This document shows positions 45,993 to 58,813 of a stretch of DNA of 64,000 nt, piece by piece (the first letter of the stretch is position 1; every line of letters starts with the position of its first letter). Under the pieces are notes generated by a model, which was not told the DNA's origin, ran no database searches, and saw only the letters and a program-made list of their open reading frames with translations. Location: assembly GCF_954871325.1 (NCBI RefSeq), contig NC_088777.1:20375366-20439365 (forward strand), in the 5' to 3' direction. The DNA is from Gordionus sp. m RMFG-2023. Its lineage: Eukaryota > Nematomorpha > Gordioida > Chordodea > Parachordodidae. Position numbers and translations under genes: made by a program.

Positions 45993-48900
45993 AGTATATT
46001 AATGCTGAAATGATAGCAATCGGTATTGATACCGAAAATGTCTCATAATAGTGAACTAATTAATTTAAGCTCTTTGTAATAAGCTAGCCTTAATATCATT
46101 TTCATGAGTTAGATTTTTCCACAATGTTGGAAAAAAATATAGTTCTGCATTTTTATTAAATTAAATTTGTAAAGGAAACCAAAATATTTTGATTATAAGT
46201 TGTTCAAATATTCCTATTGATTGAATTGCAATATCATAGAGGCGATATAATAGTCATTTCTTTTACTCATCCTCACATTCATAATTTAATTGTTTTTTTT
46301 ATCTAGCTTTTTTTTGTAGAAGTTTCAAATATTGAATTTCCTTTATTTCTATTTCTCCTGCTAAATTTTAACCTGATATTGATTATAGGCGTCCTACTCC
46401 TTAATCTCATAGGTGTAAAAAGGAGGGGGAAACCCCATCTTATTGAGAAATATAAGAATAATGCCTGACAACTTTAGATCATCGTCTCTAGATAAGCAAT
46501 TTTAAAAAAATGTAAGGGTTAAGTACTTCATTACATAATTTAATTGTGATAAAATAGAAGAAAAATTGCAATAAATATAATGAAGCTTATTGGATGGAAA
46601 ATTGATAATTAATTCTTATGTACAATCAATTTTGTTATATTTTTTTAAATTAGGGAAGGGGGAAATGAGAAAATCTTTTTTTCGATCTATTTTAGAAAAA
46701 TACTCCTTAAAGAGGTCTAATTTCAATCTATTTTTAAGCTTTATTATATGTTTTAAAAGTAGCTTTGAAAGCAGAATTTATCGCACCACCTTTTTTGCTT
46801 CATTAGGAAAAGAATGATAAGCTTAAGATGAAAAATCCTATGAGATTGGGAAACAGGGATTTCTGGATCTCTATCTGCAATATTTGTCGAGGGATTATCA
46901 CCATATTTTTTTGTGAGTCTGAGTAGCATAAATTATAAGTATGTAAATAATTTAATAACAATTAATTTAAATATATAATTTTGAAATATAACTATAATTT
47001 CATAATTAAAATTTTTTATAAACATTTTTGGCCTTTTCACGTTTAATTGGAAAAGAAAGTAAAAATTGAAAAAGATATCAATACAGGTGTTAATCAACAA
47101 GCATATTTCTAAATGAAGAAATTGTATTATAAAATAAATTTTCTATAGATAAACTTAAACCTGTTCTGGTTTTAAGAATTCCGCGAAATGTAAAGGTTAT
47201 ATTTCCACCAAATTTAATTAAGAAATAGGATATTGAAATATCTTAGAAAATTTGACAATATTATAAGATGATATGATAAATTATGAGATATTGTTAAATC
47301 AAATCAAAAATTAACATCAAATCTAAGTTTGTAACCAGAAACCAATCAAATAAGCGAAACCTGAAACTCCTGAAGATTTAAAAGCCAAAATATATTTTAA
47401 AATTTTAGAAACCTGCTCAAACAAAATTGTAAGCTATTTATACTTTTAGCTATGTAGTATCTTTTCAAACGAATCAATTTTAACCTGATTTTAAGATGTC
47501 ACTCACTACATGTTTTAAAAAGGACATAGTGTAGCTAAAAAAGCGATATGTTGTCTAAATTATGAGATTTATTTTATAGAGTTTATTTGTTTAATTTTAA
47601 AATTACTTTAAAAATTTGAAACCCTGTAAACTGTCTTTAAGAACCAGAACCCACAACCAACTGAAATTTCTAGGATCCAGAACCTCTTTTTTAAAAATAT
47701 TCTGAACGCAAGGTTCCAAACTTTGGCTTTTTTATATTTTGATCATTGGTGATATAATAGTTATAAAATATTTTTTGGAAAAGGTTAATTTTTATAAAAT
47801 AACAATTACTTTGAGTTAATCATACAAATATAATGCCTGCAGAATTGGGTGTATTTTCAAAATTATGTTTTTGCCCATCCCTGCAGATTAGCAATAAATA
47901 GATAGGAGACAATAACATTTGAAAAAATTAACCTGAAAATGAAATTTATTTACAAATACATATAGATATATTATTATTATTTATATTACATCTAAAAATA
48001 AAATTTTAGTAAAATATCAAGGTTTAAAGATTATATAATATAATTATCAGAGTTTGATAGAATTCTCCCGTACTTCATCATAAATAAAAAATTAAGGTCC
48101 TGGTGGGGAGGGGCACACCTATTTAAAATGACATTTTGATCTTATTTATATTATCAGATTTTAACGAGCCAACTACTAGATCGTCATTCTTAAAATAGGA
48201 TACATGAATAAGCAGTCTAGAATATAAATTAGGCATCATGTATATGATAAAAGTGTAATGAATGACTGAATTGGCTCCTATAAGCATAATTTATGTACTT
48301 TTTACACTTTTTTGAATTACAACTCACTTAAAACGCAAAACAATTTAGCAACGTTTACGTTGGGTGGGGGTAAAAAATTTGATGGGGTGGTACACTAAAT
48401 CTTACTAATTAAGATTTTTGGAATAAAACGGGGATGTAATATTGTCATTTTATCGTAAAATTATATACTGGTAATTCACCCACTAACTCTATTATTCGCA
48501 AATTTGATTTGCTTCTACGTACGGATAGAGTTTAATTACTAAATATTCGGCTGCTTATATTTTATCGGCCAAACTTAAAGAGAAATTCTACTTTTCACCA
48601 CCTTACTTATGTATGATTCTCATATAATTTCTTATCAAAAGGACATTCAGCATGGCGTTTCTCTCAATCTTTTATTATTTTGCGCGAATACATAGGATAT
48701 CATTAGTCCTTTGGATGAAATGTTTGATTTGGATTTAAAATAATATTTAAATAATTATACCTATGACTTGTCTAAAAATATGTTTGCAGAATTGAAATAT
48801 ATCGAGGACAAGTGTGGAAAAATTGGCTAAACTTTAAAGAAATTAAAAATAAAATTTTATTTATAAACTACACTCCCTTTATTATATTTCTGACTTCAAA

Positions 48901-50157
48901 CTTACTTAATTCCCGTTTATAGTTCTGTGCTAGGAAATATATTATGATTTCATATTTAAGAGATATATAAATAATTACCCAAAATTCTTGAACACTAGAG
49001 TTTTTTCATTTATTTCCTAAAATACTACATATTTTTCATATAAAAATTTAATAGACTCATGACCTACCGCCCTCTTATATCAAAATTATGTAAATATGAT
49101 TTACCTTAAACTTGAAAAAGTTAGTTGGACATTTATTAACTTCACAGTAAAACCATTGATGCTTTTATTTCTTCCTTTATTAGCTGATAACTTACTTTAA
49201 CTTCCAATCAATTACACGAGAATTTTGTATACACAGAATGCACTTCCCTGATAATACCACTTAAAAATTTTATCCCACTTCTAAAGGCCATTTTTAGATT
49301 TTATATAAAATTTTTAAAATTTACTTTGGATTTAAAATAAATAGAAAGTATGAATCTTTCTTTTTTTTCTTTTAATTTCTTCCCCTAAAAGGTAGACACT
49401 AAGAAGTAAGGCCTTTATTTACTGAGAGGCATCGAAAGTTTTCATTGCTCTTTTTTCTATTTCTATACGTAGTTCCTAATTAAATAACTTGTGTCTAATT
49501 AGCTTGTCTAAGTAAAAGCATAACTAGCGAGAGTCGCCCTAACCTAGCGTCTAATAGGAAGAATGACCAAAAATAGGTCTAACAGACTTCTCTAACCATT
49601 AAATTGTACACATATCTTCAATATAGTATTGACTAACAATAATGGATATAAATGTTATTAGTTTCAAAGCTAAAAATAACAATAAGATTTGAATTATTAG
49701 AACATAAATAGTAAATTAATAGATTTTTTTTCTATTTATAAGTCGAAAAAAAACAATATTTTCGGAAGATATAAAACAAAAAATATCTTAAAAAATTTTA
49801 TTCCAAAAAAACAAATTGTATTGGTTTTTTATAATTTCAATAATACATTTGCATAGATCTGGAAAAAAATAATAAAAATTCCAAAATTTTATTATAAATT
49901 TTTCGTTTTAAATCTTTTCTAAAAGTTTTTAAATATTTAAAATTTTAATTTAAAAAAATAACAAGATAAAATTAAATATTTAAATTTATTTAATCATATG
50001 CCCCGATCCGACACCAGATGATTGGATATAAAAAATTATAAAACAATATTTATTCATAGATTATTTCTTACAAAATGATAATGAAAATTATTAATTTGAA
50101 TTATTTGTAATTAATTGCACATTTTAAAAAAAAGAGAAGAATGAATATGAAGATAAA
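45993..50157. other. 4.1-kb gene-free interval
   Basis: Between the Eph-like gene with its flanking hAT relic and the next exon. No convincing exon, RNA gene or complete element. Near 47310-47725 are GGAACC/GAAACC-type words shared with 4780-4930. The frame at 46590-46817 has no coding-like composition. Confidence 0.4.
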
Positions 50158-50985
50158 ATGAAGATGCTTAAGAAGGAGCCGAACGAAGAGAAAAATGTAA
50201 AATTTAAAGATTCGAGATATTATTCCAATAATTTAAACAAGGACATTCCGGTGGAAGCGAAAGAAATTCATTATATTAATCGTGCCGTAAAAAACGTCAA
50301 ACATAGTTCGAAAGAAAGAAAGAGATCTAGTATGATTCCCAACAAAAGGTTGACATTACTTAAGCAACAACTCATGGAAAATAAAGATAATTCTAGCTCG
50401 AACTCGGCTTTATCAAAGCAAAATTTAATAAAAAATAACGATGATTTAGTTTTTAATCGAGTAAAAAAATTACAAAGTAAATGGGAGGCCATGAAAAATG
50501 CTGATAAACTATTACCTACTCCCGCTAATTACAAATCGAATAAGTTTTCATCAAGATCTTCTTTAATTCCTACAAATAATGCCTTGGCCAAGAACGAAGT
50601 CAAAAGCTTACTCAAGAAATTTGAGGATATCAAAGGAGCTGTTACCCTCACAAACAACAGAAGCAACCTAAACCCTTTTCAAAATAAAAGTTTTTCCGAA
50701 TTTGATGCTAAAAAAAGTAGGGAACAATTGACTTCTAGTAAGCAGAAAGACTCTCAAAATTTTCCATCACATTCAAATAGTGATTCTAAATATATTTACG
50801 CCAATACTCATGGTAAATCTATCATCCATTCAATTAGCAAATACAAAATTAGACCTATACCGAAACTGATACCCACATCATCTTATGAATTTATTAAAAA
50901 TAGCTTTGATTTCGCAGAAGACATATATACAAAGCCAATAAATTCTAAAATTATGGACGAAGAAAAGATATGCACATGTAAATGA
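50158..50985 (+). CDS. unrecognised Lys/Ser-rich host exon
   Basis: An 828-base open frame with clearly exon-like composition, ATG at 50158 (the frame is open a little further upstream, KNEYEDK, so an acceptor upstream is possible). The product is basic and largely disordered (KERKRSSMIPNKR, SSSNSALSKQ). Two similar helical motifs stand out: NRVKKLQSKWEAMK near residue 100 and NEVKSLLKKFEDIKGA near residue 145, both of the form V-K-x-L-x-x-K-[WF]-E. Such motifs occur in several cytoskeleton and Rho-GEF regulators, but I do not recognise the family. The TAA/TGA end is preceded by ACAT/GTAAAT at 50975, a plausible splice donor, so the exon may be the first of a longer gene. No neighbour informs function. 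Confidence 0.65.
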   Translation: MKMLKKEPNEEKNVKFKDSRYYSNNLNKDIPVEAKEIHYINRAVKNVKHSSKERKRSSMIPNKRLTLLKQQLMENKDNSSSNSALSKQNLIKNNDDLVFNRVKKLQSKWEAMKNADKLLPTPANYKSNKFSSRSSLIPTNNALAKNEVKSLLKKFEDIKGAVTLTNNRSNLNPFQNKSFSEFDAKKSREQLTSSKQKDSQNFPSHSNSDSKYIYANTHGKSIIHSISKYKIRPIPKLIPTSSYEFIKNSFDFAEDIYTKPINSKIMDEEKICTCK

Positions 50986-51697
50986 TTAAATAATTTCAGC
51001 CAATTTTTTTAAATATTTATTTTATACAGTGTATAAGACTATCTATTCTTCAATATTTTTTTGAGAATTTATTAATCCATAATATCACCCTAATAAATTT
51101 ATTGAGAAAAAGATAAAATGGTGTGTAAAAAAACGAGAAAAAAATAAGTAACAAATGCCACAAATACTTAAAACAAGTCAAAATAGAGTGAAAAGCTGTT
51201 TAGCTAAATATCAAAAATAAGTCGAACCAGAACACAGCTAAATGGCTTAAAATTTATTTTTAAAAAGAACGTATGCCAATCATCTTGCATTAGCAGATAA
51301 TCATACATCTATTTTCAAAAATTCTAAATATTGCTGAATGGTATAATATGATTTGGCAGAGAAGGGCGCCTGAGTTTTTCTGCTGAGAGAGGGGGTGGGG
51401 TATTTATTACAGAATTCACTATATTTTATTTTTAGAAACAGGCTACTTTTATTTTATTATATAACACATTTTATTATCTGCTAGTCATATAGATATTCCA
51501 ACCCTTTTTTAAAAACGTAATATAACTTTAAAATTTTTAAATTTCAAGAGGTGTCAATCGAAAGTTAAAAGTAACAAGTAAGTACAAATTTTGAAGTATA
51601 AATTTGGGATTATCAGCGGATATCAACGGAATCAGCCGTTTATGAGTAAAAATGCTGGTATCAGAACGACGAAGAATATTAAAACACTAATTAAGCA
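50986..51697. other. sequence after the 50.2-kb exon, no exon found
   Basis: AT-rich, with no second exon of the upstream frame recognisable. If the donor at 50975 is used, the partner exon lies further on or outside the window. Confidence 0.35.
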
Positions 51698-51873
51698 CCA
51701 GTCAGTAACGTCACTTTGAAAAATTTAAAGAGCCTCCTTAAAATATTTCTAATACTTAAAAAAGGCAATTTTGAAATCCTAAAAAGATAATTTTGAAAAT
51801 ATTTCCTAAAAAAAAGGTAATTTTTTTAAAAAAAAGAGTCTTCTAATATTGTACAGGTTAGTGACGTCACTGG
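51698..51873. mobile_element. putative MITE with CRE-like ends
   Basis: CCAGTCAGTAACGTCACT at the left and, from the right, TCCAGTGACGTCACTAAC are inverted with a 3-base indel. The right end contains TGACGTCA, the palindromic CREB/ATF site. The interior is A/T-rich with repeated AATTTTGAAA words. No clear target duplication. Confidence 0.5.
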
Positions 51874-52584
51874 ACCCAGCTTTATTTTATTACCCCAAAT
51901 TTATATAGTCACAAAATTAAACAATAGCAAAATAGTAGCATATTTGTGCCTTTATTTTCATCAAAAATTTATTTGAAAAATAAAAAATATTTTTTTTAAA
52001 TCAGTCAATTTATGAAAAAATAACTAGACATAGCCTATACATTGATTATGATAATTTAAGAAAAACAAAGTATAGTTTTAAAAACTAAAAAGCATTTTTC
52101 AGAAGTTTGCCATGCCTAGGTCTCATTGTGAGATGTTAGGATTTTCCAAAGTGAATGACTTTTAATCTAAAATTATTGAATCTATGCCAGCAAAGGCATA
52201 ATCTTTTTGATAATTTTTTGAGATGCGAGCTTTTCCATTTATTGGCTTGTTAAAGATTTTATTTTAGACACGTTCAAAAGTTCGCCTTATAAAAAAAAGC
52301 GATTTTTTTTGGCTCATAGATATGGCAAATTTAGCTTTAGAGGAATTGTTCATAGCAACAAGACAACCCTTAGAGAACTTATACTGGTTATTAGAATTTT
52401 ATTTTTTAAATAATATGATGATAGTAAAAATAATTTTCATTGCAAATAAAATTTTTAAAAATCAAGCACTCTAAAATAAAATCAAAAAGAATGAATAATT
52501 TAATCAGAAAAATATGAAAGAACTAATGAGGCATATGTTAAACATATTATATTATTTAATCAATAATTATAATTGAAATTTGTT

Positions 52585-52925
52585 AAAAAAATTGTAATGA
52601 AGTGCATGGAGGTGGGCAGTTGCCCAGGGCTCAAAAATTAGATCATTTTTAGGGCCGGCCAAATTTTGTTTCTTATGCATTTAAAAGTAAATATGATTAT
52701 AAAAAAGTAAAAATTTTTCATAATTATTTTTAATAGTTACTAAATAAACAATTACAAATTACTTTTATTTTACAATAATATGATATATTACATAAGTATT
52801 ATATAATTCATATAAACTGTTTATTCATAAATTCCATTTTAAAAATGACAAATCTAGTTCATTATTTTATGATTTTTTCTTAAAGCTTAAGCAAATTCGC
52901 CAGGAACCGTCAAAATTCTTATCAA
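52585..52925. mobile_element. fragment related to the 44.9-kb hAT relic
   Basis: GGTGGGCAGTTGCCCAGGGC, then TTTTAGGGCCGGCCAAATTT and TTGTTTCTT parallel the left part of the element at 44853 (GGGGCACCTGCCCAG ... AAGGGCCGTCAAATATTGTTTCTT). Only this end is recognisable. Confidence 0.45.
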
Positions 52926-53560
52926 GCCCCCGAGTATATAGTATATATTAAAACGAAATGAAAGTAAGTGAAGTGTATTTGAAAGAAAGCTATAAAAGAA
53001 AGATAATTGTTTTTCCCCAAATTAATGTACTATTATCAAAATTAAACTCAGATTTTATTTTTACAAAAAAAAACATGACTTTATTTGATCATAACATTCC
53101 GCTTATAGACGAAATATTTTCAATGCAAATTTAACATATTTAAAAAAATACCTTTTTCTAATCGATAACGTTTTTTCTTTTTTTTATTGTTAGATTAAAC
53201 AAAATTATTATTTGAAAAATGGCAGAAATGTATGCTAAGATTTACGAAAAGAGTTTTCTTAGGGTCATATAATGAATTAAATATTTTATAATTAATCACA
53301 AACTGATACCACAGGCTTCTCTCGTAATTAATAAGATTAATTTAATAATTATTACCCAATGTCAAATATCTAGTCCTTAGCCCCTCAAGATATTTATTTT
53401 TATATTAAATTAATCTAACCCAATATCTAATATATAATAACGCTTAAACCTTAGCTGCTCGACCCTAATTATGGTAAAATTAGGTAAAATATCGAATTTT
53501 ATATACTAATTTTGAGTGCACCCAGTCCTAGTCTATATCAAAATTTGGTAAAATTAAGCT

Positions 53561-53763
53561 AAGTATTGTTAAAAATCCCGATTCGGATCGATTTTTAAAA
53601 ACGGCCCGATTAAGATTTTAGCCTATATAATATTATGTAAGTGGCAAATAGAGGTACAAACCTTTTAGCGAGCAAAACCTCTAGGCTTATATAATATTAT
53701 TTTGGTTTAATTCTTAATCAGACTTTTTTTAAATATACCCAAATAGGGTTTTTAACTACACTA
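53561..53763. mobile_element. MITE, TAACAACACTA family, subgroup 2
   Basis: Ends AAGTATTGTTAAAAATCCCG / GGGTTTTTAACTACACTA with inner arms CGGCCCGATTAAGATTTTAG and AATTCTTAATC. Same interior plan as 28490-28715, including TATAATATTATGTAAG. Confidence 0.7.
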
Positions 53764-54600
53764 GCTAAACCCATCTGATTATATATAATATATAATAACA
53801 ATCCCAGCCCATATCAGTCCAATATACAATATATTTAATTTTAGATGCCAAATGACATCCACGGTAATATTTTGCTTTAATACATTAGCAATAATCGGCA
53901 CGAGATAATGTATTTTAGGTATTATATTAGTGGTTGTATATTCGTGGTAATACATTCGACATAATATATTTTGGCAAATCGACTCGCGGTAATAACTTTC
54001 AAAGAAAAATTGTGATAATAATGTCCTAAACTATAGAAGACAGACTAAGATTTATTGAGGAAGTCGTGAATGTTTAGGAAAGATACAGAATATATTTCAA
54101 CAAATTATAGAGCCTTATTTTGCATTAGTTAAAGTTCAAATTTTTTTAAATCCACCATTTAACGATCCGAAAAGCCAGTTATCATATATTCAACACATGA
54201 TGAGAACTAATACCATGTACCTCATGTGTGAGCAACGCCCTAGATTTTAGTTTTTCTGACCATCAAAGTAATTAGTAATTATATTATTTGGCTAGGCTTG
54301 GCTTCATCATCATCAGACACCTCCTAAGACCTTTGTTAAATCTAGAAAATATCAGAGTGCAATTTTGAATAATAGGTTGTCTATATTTTAAAGTGACTAT
54401 AATTTCCATTTACACTTAGTGTTACTAAATTAGGTATCAACTTGCATAGTATTACACAAAATACCTATTATCTAATTTGTAATCTAATATGAAAAATTTG
54501 TTCAATTTTTGTCATGATTAATTTTTTACATTTAAATCGTTTTGTTATAAAGAACAGAATAACCTGTATTCATCATATATGCTTTTAAAGGGTATTAAAA
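53764..54600. other. gene-free stretch
   Basis: AT-rich; a run of GCGGTAATA/TTCGTGGTAATA/ACATTCGACATAA-like words at 53880-54000 looks like a faded short repeat. No coding sequence seen. Confidence 0.35.
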
Positions 54601-54639
54601 TAAATATAAATTCAAAAGTCCATCGATTAGCCTTCAATA

Positions 54640-55040
54640 AACGTGTTTTTTAACTTAACCATCCACCCGACCATTGCTTAAAAGATTTAACCGTCAACCC
54701 ATGCCTTTTAAAAAACTAACCCGTTGGCCCATTTATTCAAAAATCTGGTTTAGCCCGCCCTCTCTCCCATTTTTAAAACTTATTTGATTGGTTGTTTTAG
54801 CTTTTTATTTATATTTTATTTTAATATAATTTTACAACTTTTAAAATATTCAATATTATGTAATAACTTTTTTTAAATTAATAAAGTTCCTTCTGCTCGT
54901 AAAGATTTTTAAATTTACCTTTCACCAGTTGTTTTAAAATATTTTTAGCCAACTCGCCCGCCTGTCCAATATCTAGAATTTTTTACCCACCCGGCCATAG
55001 CTTGCGAGGCAGGACTTAAACCCATCAATGTAGACCTCTA
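54640..55040. mobile_element. putative hAT MITE with CCCGCC subterminal repeats
   Basis: From the right, TAGAGGTCTACATTGATGGG resembles the TAGAGATCTGCA ends of other hAT MITEs here. Both sides have arrays of CCACCCG/CCCGCC words spaced by A/T runs (54660-54770 and 54950-55010). The left terminus and target duplication are not resolved. Confidence 0.45.
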
Positions 55041-56299
55041 ATCGATAAAAATATTTTTAGAATGTATTCAATAGTGACATATACATCGACACATTTCCCA
55101 TACAATTTGGATTGATTTTTTTAGTATTGCAATTTTTTTTTATTAATTATTAACAAATACATTCACATATTATATATATAACATAATTACAAAATAACAC
55201 AAATACTATTTTTATTTATTTTAACTTTTAAACAATAATATTTTTAAAAACATTTTGGCGTCACGTCTGAGAAAAAAATTTGTCAAGGTTTTGTTGTACA
55301 TTTTAATTTTTATCATGTTTGTAGCATCAGCTTATCAAAATATGAGAAAAATGTATATATTTTTCTTTTCTGCAGCTTGAATATGGCGTTTAGGGAAGCT
55401 GATAGTTCTATAACTATCACTTATACCAGATCTTCTCCCTTTTCTCTCTGGATATTGGGGCCCACTTTATTTAAGCTTGAAATGAGGTATATTGTTGTAA
55501 ATCCTTAATTAAGAGTAATTTAATTGAAACTTAAATTATAAATAACATTTGTAAAAAAAATAAGGAGAAAATTTACATTTAGTTAAAACTAATAATCATC
55601 AAAAAATATTATTTTAAAATCACTCATGATATTTCAATTTATAAAAAAACTTCTCAAAATATTTTACTCGGATTAATTTTTTAAATGACATTTTAAAGGT
55701 GATTATATAATTTAAAATTAAAAGTATCGGAGTAACATTTTTTCGAACATAGATATTATGAAGATGCCCCTTACTCTCAATCCTTCCCTTTAAAAAATAT
55801 ATCTTATAAATCCAAAAGTCCTTTTATTCACAATGATAAAATAACAACTAATATAAAAATATATAAACAAATACCAATAACTATCACATTACAAAATCGG
55901 TTCCATTAATCCAATATAAATTCTTTGTTCTTTCCCAGCTGGCATCCCGTGATCTCCCCATTCTCACTTCTTCCCCCAAGGTAAATTAATTGTTCCTGTC
56001 ATAATAATTGACTGACATTTAGTATATTATATTAAATTTATTTCTTCTTTTTTCTAACTGCTACAACAGATATATTATAAATAAAATAATTATTCACCTA
56101 AATATTAAAAAAATGAAGCCAAATTTAAATATTTTAATGCACACATTTATTATATAGATTAAAGAGTATCATAGAAATTAGAAAATGTTAGCTAGTTTTA
56201 CAAAATAATCTTAAGCTTTCGGTAAATTTTATGAATTAATGCAGCAAAAAAAATATATGAATAAACACATTCTTGGCTAAAGATTCCCTCCAGCTGTGC
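55041..56299. other. gene-free stretch
   Basis: No coding exon or complete element seen. GC-richer patches at 55380-55490 and 55930-55980 contain no frame of note. Confidence 0.35.
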
Positions 56300-58130
56300 C
56301 AGGCGTGCATGCAGAAATTTGCTATGGGGGAAGATAATTTAAAGAAAAATTCTAGGAGTTATTCAAGAATATCTTTAGTTTCAGAAATTTATCAGGACTA
56401 GCACTAGTAACCACTATAAAATAAATGTCTCGAAAAGTGTAAAATATATAGAAATTTTTTAAGTATTTAAAGTTTATTTATAAATTTAAATTATATTTAA
56501 AAATTTGAATGTTATACATATTAATGCACTCAAATATTCTTAAAATATTCATATAAAAAATGGATGTGAATTTCAATCTCCTTTGGGATTGAGCTAATTT
56601 TTCAAGGATTTTATCAGAATTTGGAGTAAACTTCCTATTTATATTAAGAAGGTTAACCCATTTGATCTATTTTCAGACGTAGTATACTTCTCAGGTATAT
56701 TTATATTCTTAAAAGAAAATGTTCTTTCATTTGTAAGACTAATGGATAGAGTTACCAAATAATATAATAATTTTAATATATTAGGAAAATAGTCTAAAAT
56801 GTTTGAAATTTTGCAAAACATCTCTAACATTTTTTTATACCATAGTTTGCATTTAAATGCATCATGGGATACTTTAACATCCATACCATAAAAATCTGCC
56901 ACTTATTCAATTTTTTCTCTATCAAGATTTGAAATAGATTCGGAAGGCTCCTCCTTTAATCATATATTTGCAGATTTGTCTGCGATAATGATATTTTCAG
57001 ATTTGTAAGTACTACCTGATGAATCAAGAACCTTTCCTTCATTTGAGTAATAAAAGTATCCAAGAAGAGGATAAAGAAATTTATTTACCCCAAATTAATC
57101 TTGCTGCGAATCAAGGTAAACAAATATTTAATTTATAGAGCTCTGTTTTTCATTCTACAATGACATGGTAGCAAAGCTCAACGTTTTTTTAAAGAAATAG
57201 GCAAATCGCGAAAAAACCGATCAGCCTAAGGAATCCCTCTTCTTATGCCAAAGATTTGCTACCGCCATTATTCGCTACAACTACTTAAGTTTCATCTCTT
57301 CCATTGAATAACCTTCCATATTTTTAGCTTCCTTTTTTTTATCCCCTATCCTTTCCCGTAAATTCTATCATATCAGTAAATATTCAAATAAATAACCCAT
57401 GACCGAAAAAAAAGATTTTATGAAATTCGTCATCTAAATTTTAGTATAATGTTTTTAGCTCTTCTCATCGTCTCAATCAAATCGATGTCCATTTTTAAAA
57501 AAAATATTTTACCTAAAATAAGTGTAAGTAAATAATTTGTTAATGCATTTCAATCTAAAAAAGATTTGGTTAGTATAGCACCCAATAATTTGTGCACTTC
57601 TGAAGAAATGTTTTTTTTGGATTATTACAGTAGGAGCATTTACAATAGGCTCTTATAACTCGATAAAAGCAGTTAATTTTTATGGTGAAGGCTCCATCCA
57701 TTTGGAAAAGCTTATGTAATATATTTTCCGTGTTGGACAAGTAACTTCAGATATAATTCTATTTCTACTATTTTATCTCTTGGGATATATCTCATAGATG
57801 CTAGGTGAGAAATCTTATCAATTTAATATCAATGGTAGAGAACATCAATCAGAATTGCCAAGTTCAATGTGCAGAACCATGCACATATATAGTTGTTGGA
57901 CTTTCTTTTTTATAAAGGCCTGAAGGAGATTAAATGGTTCACTCTTTGCATGGGTTCCATCACCACTTGTTAAGATAGATAATGATTTCATCAATATTGG
58001 TAAAGAAAAGTCTTTGTATCCATTCTTTAAATAAATTTTAAACTTAAATATTAATTTTTTGAAATATTTTACTTTAGCTTTGCAGTGAAAAAGTTTCAAG
58101 TGATTTGGTGAGAAATTTAAAAATGGTAAT
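56300..58130 (-). mobile_element. ZMYM-type hAT element, homologue of the 17.0-kb copy
   Basis: The left end CAGGCGTGCATGCAGAAATT followed by a short G-run matches the ends of the element at 17017-18888. The interior runs parallel to that copy (GGGATTGAGCTAATTTTTCA; GCATCATGGGATACTTTAACATC against GCATCATAAGATACTTTAACATC). The right end and a target duplication were not found, so the right limit is approximate and the copy may be truncated. Confidence 0.7.
56600..57800 (-). pseudogene. degenerate ZMYM-type hAT transposase
   Basis: On the minus strand 56902-56639 encodes WYKKMLEMFCKI and then the C-terminal signature SISLTNERTFSFKNI, with ENRSNGLTFL, matching PVSTATAERSFS.LKR.K..LR....ERL.GLALL of ZMYM-like hAT transposases. 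Coding traces continue on the minus strand to about 57800 with stops and shifts. The corresponding region of the 17.0-kb copy is disrupted by a further insertion. Confidence 0.75.
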
Positions 58131-58800
58131 ATAAATATAATGCTAAATTTGATATTGATATCAATTCATAGAATAAATCAGGAAGGAGGGTTCGAAGCAA
58201 CTGCTTCTAAAAATGTGGGGGTATTTTTTTTTAAATTTAATCTTTTTATTGTTTTACTACACACCCATTCATAACCAAGTGATTTCTGTTTTATGATATC
58301 GGACTAGACTCGTGATTCCGTTTATACATATTAAATTAAATAATAAGTGGGGAGGGGGGGGGGGTGATTTTTATGCAGTTTAATGAAAGATTTAATGATG
58401 AATCGATAAAATTTTTAAATCAGACATCATTTTTTACACCAAAGGGAATGGTGGAAAAGTCAATCGTTAAAGATGATATCGAGGATATCTATAAATTTTA
58501 CCATTTAAATTCAAATCAAATTTTTAAGAAATGTTGATTTGAAATATTTATAAGATGGCTAAAACGGGGATGTAATTATTACACGTGACCAGAATCTAAA
58601 GATTTGTCAGATTCTGAGAATTGTAAATATTTTTAATTAAAATAATTTTACTAATACATTATTTAGCTTCTTCTTCTGATGATGATGATAATTCTGAGAC
58701 TTATGATTCAGATTGGAAAAACTATTCTTTTATTTTACCTTATCGTCTACTTTAAAATTTTTCTGCTTTCCCTAATTTAACAATTTTATATAAATATTTA
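58131..58800. other. gene-free stretch with a G-run
   Basis: G-run at about 58350-58364 and a short GAT trinucleotide run (58677-58692). No exon seen. Confidence 0.4.
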
Positions 58801-58813
58801 GTAATCATTCCTA

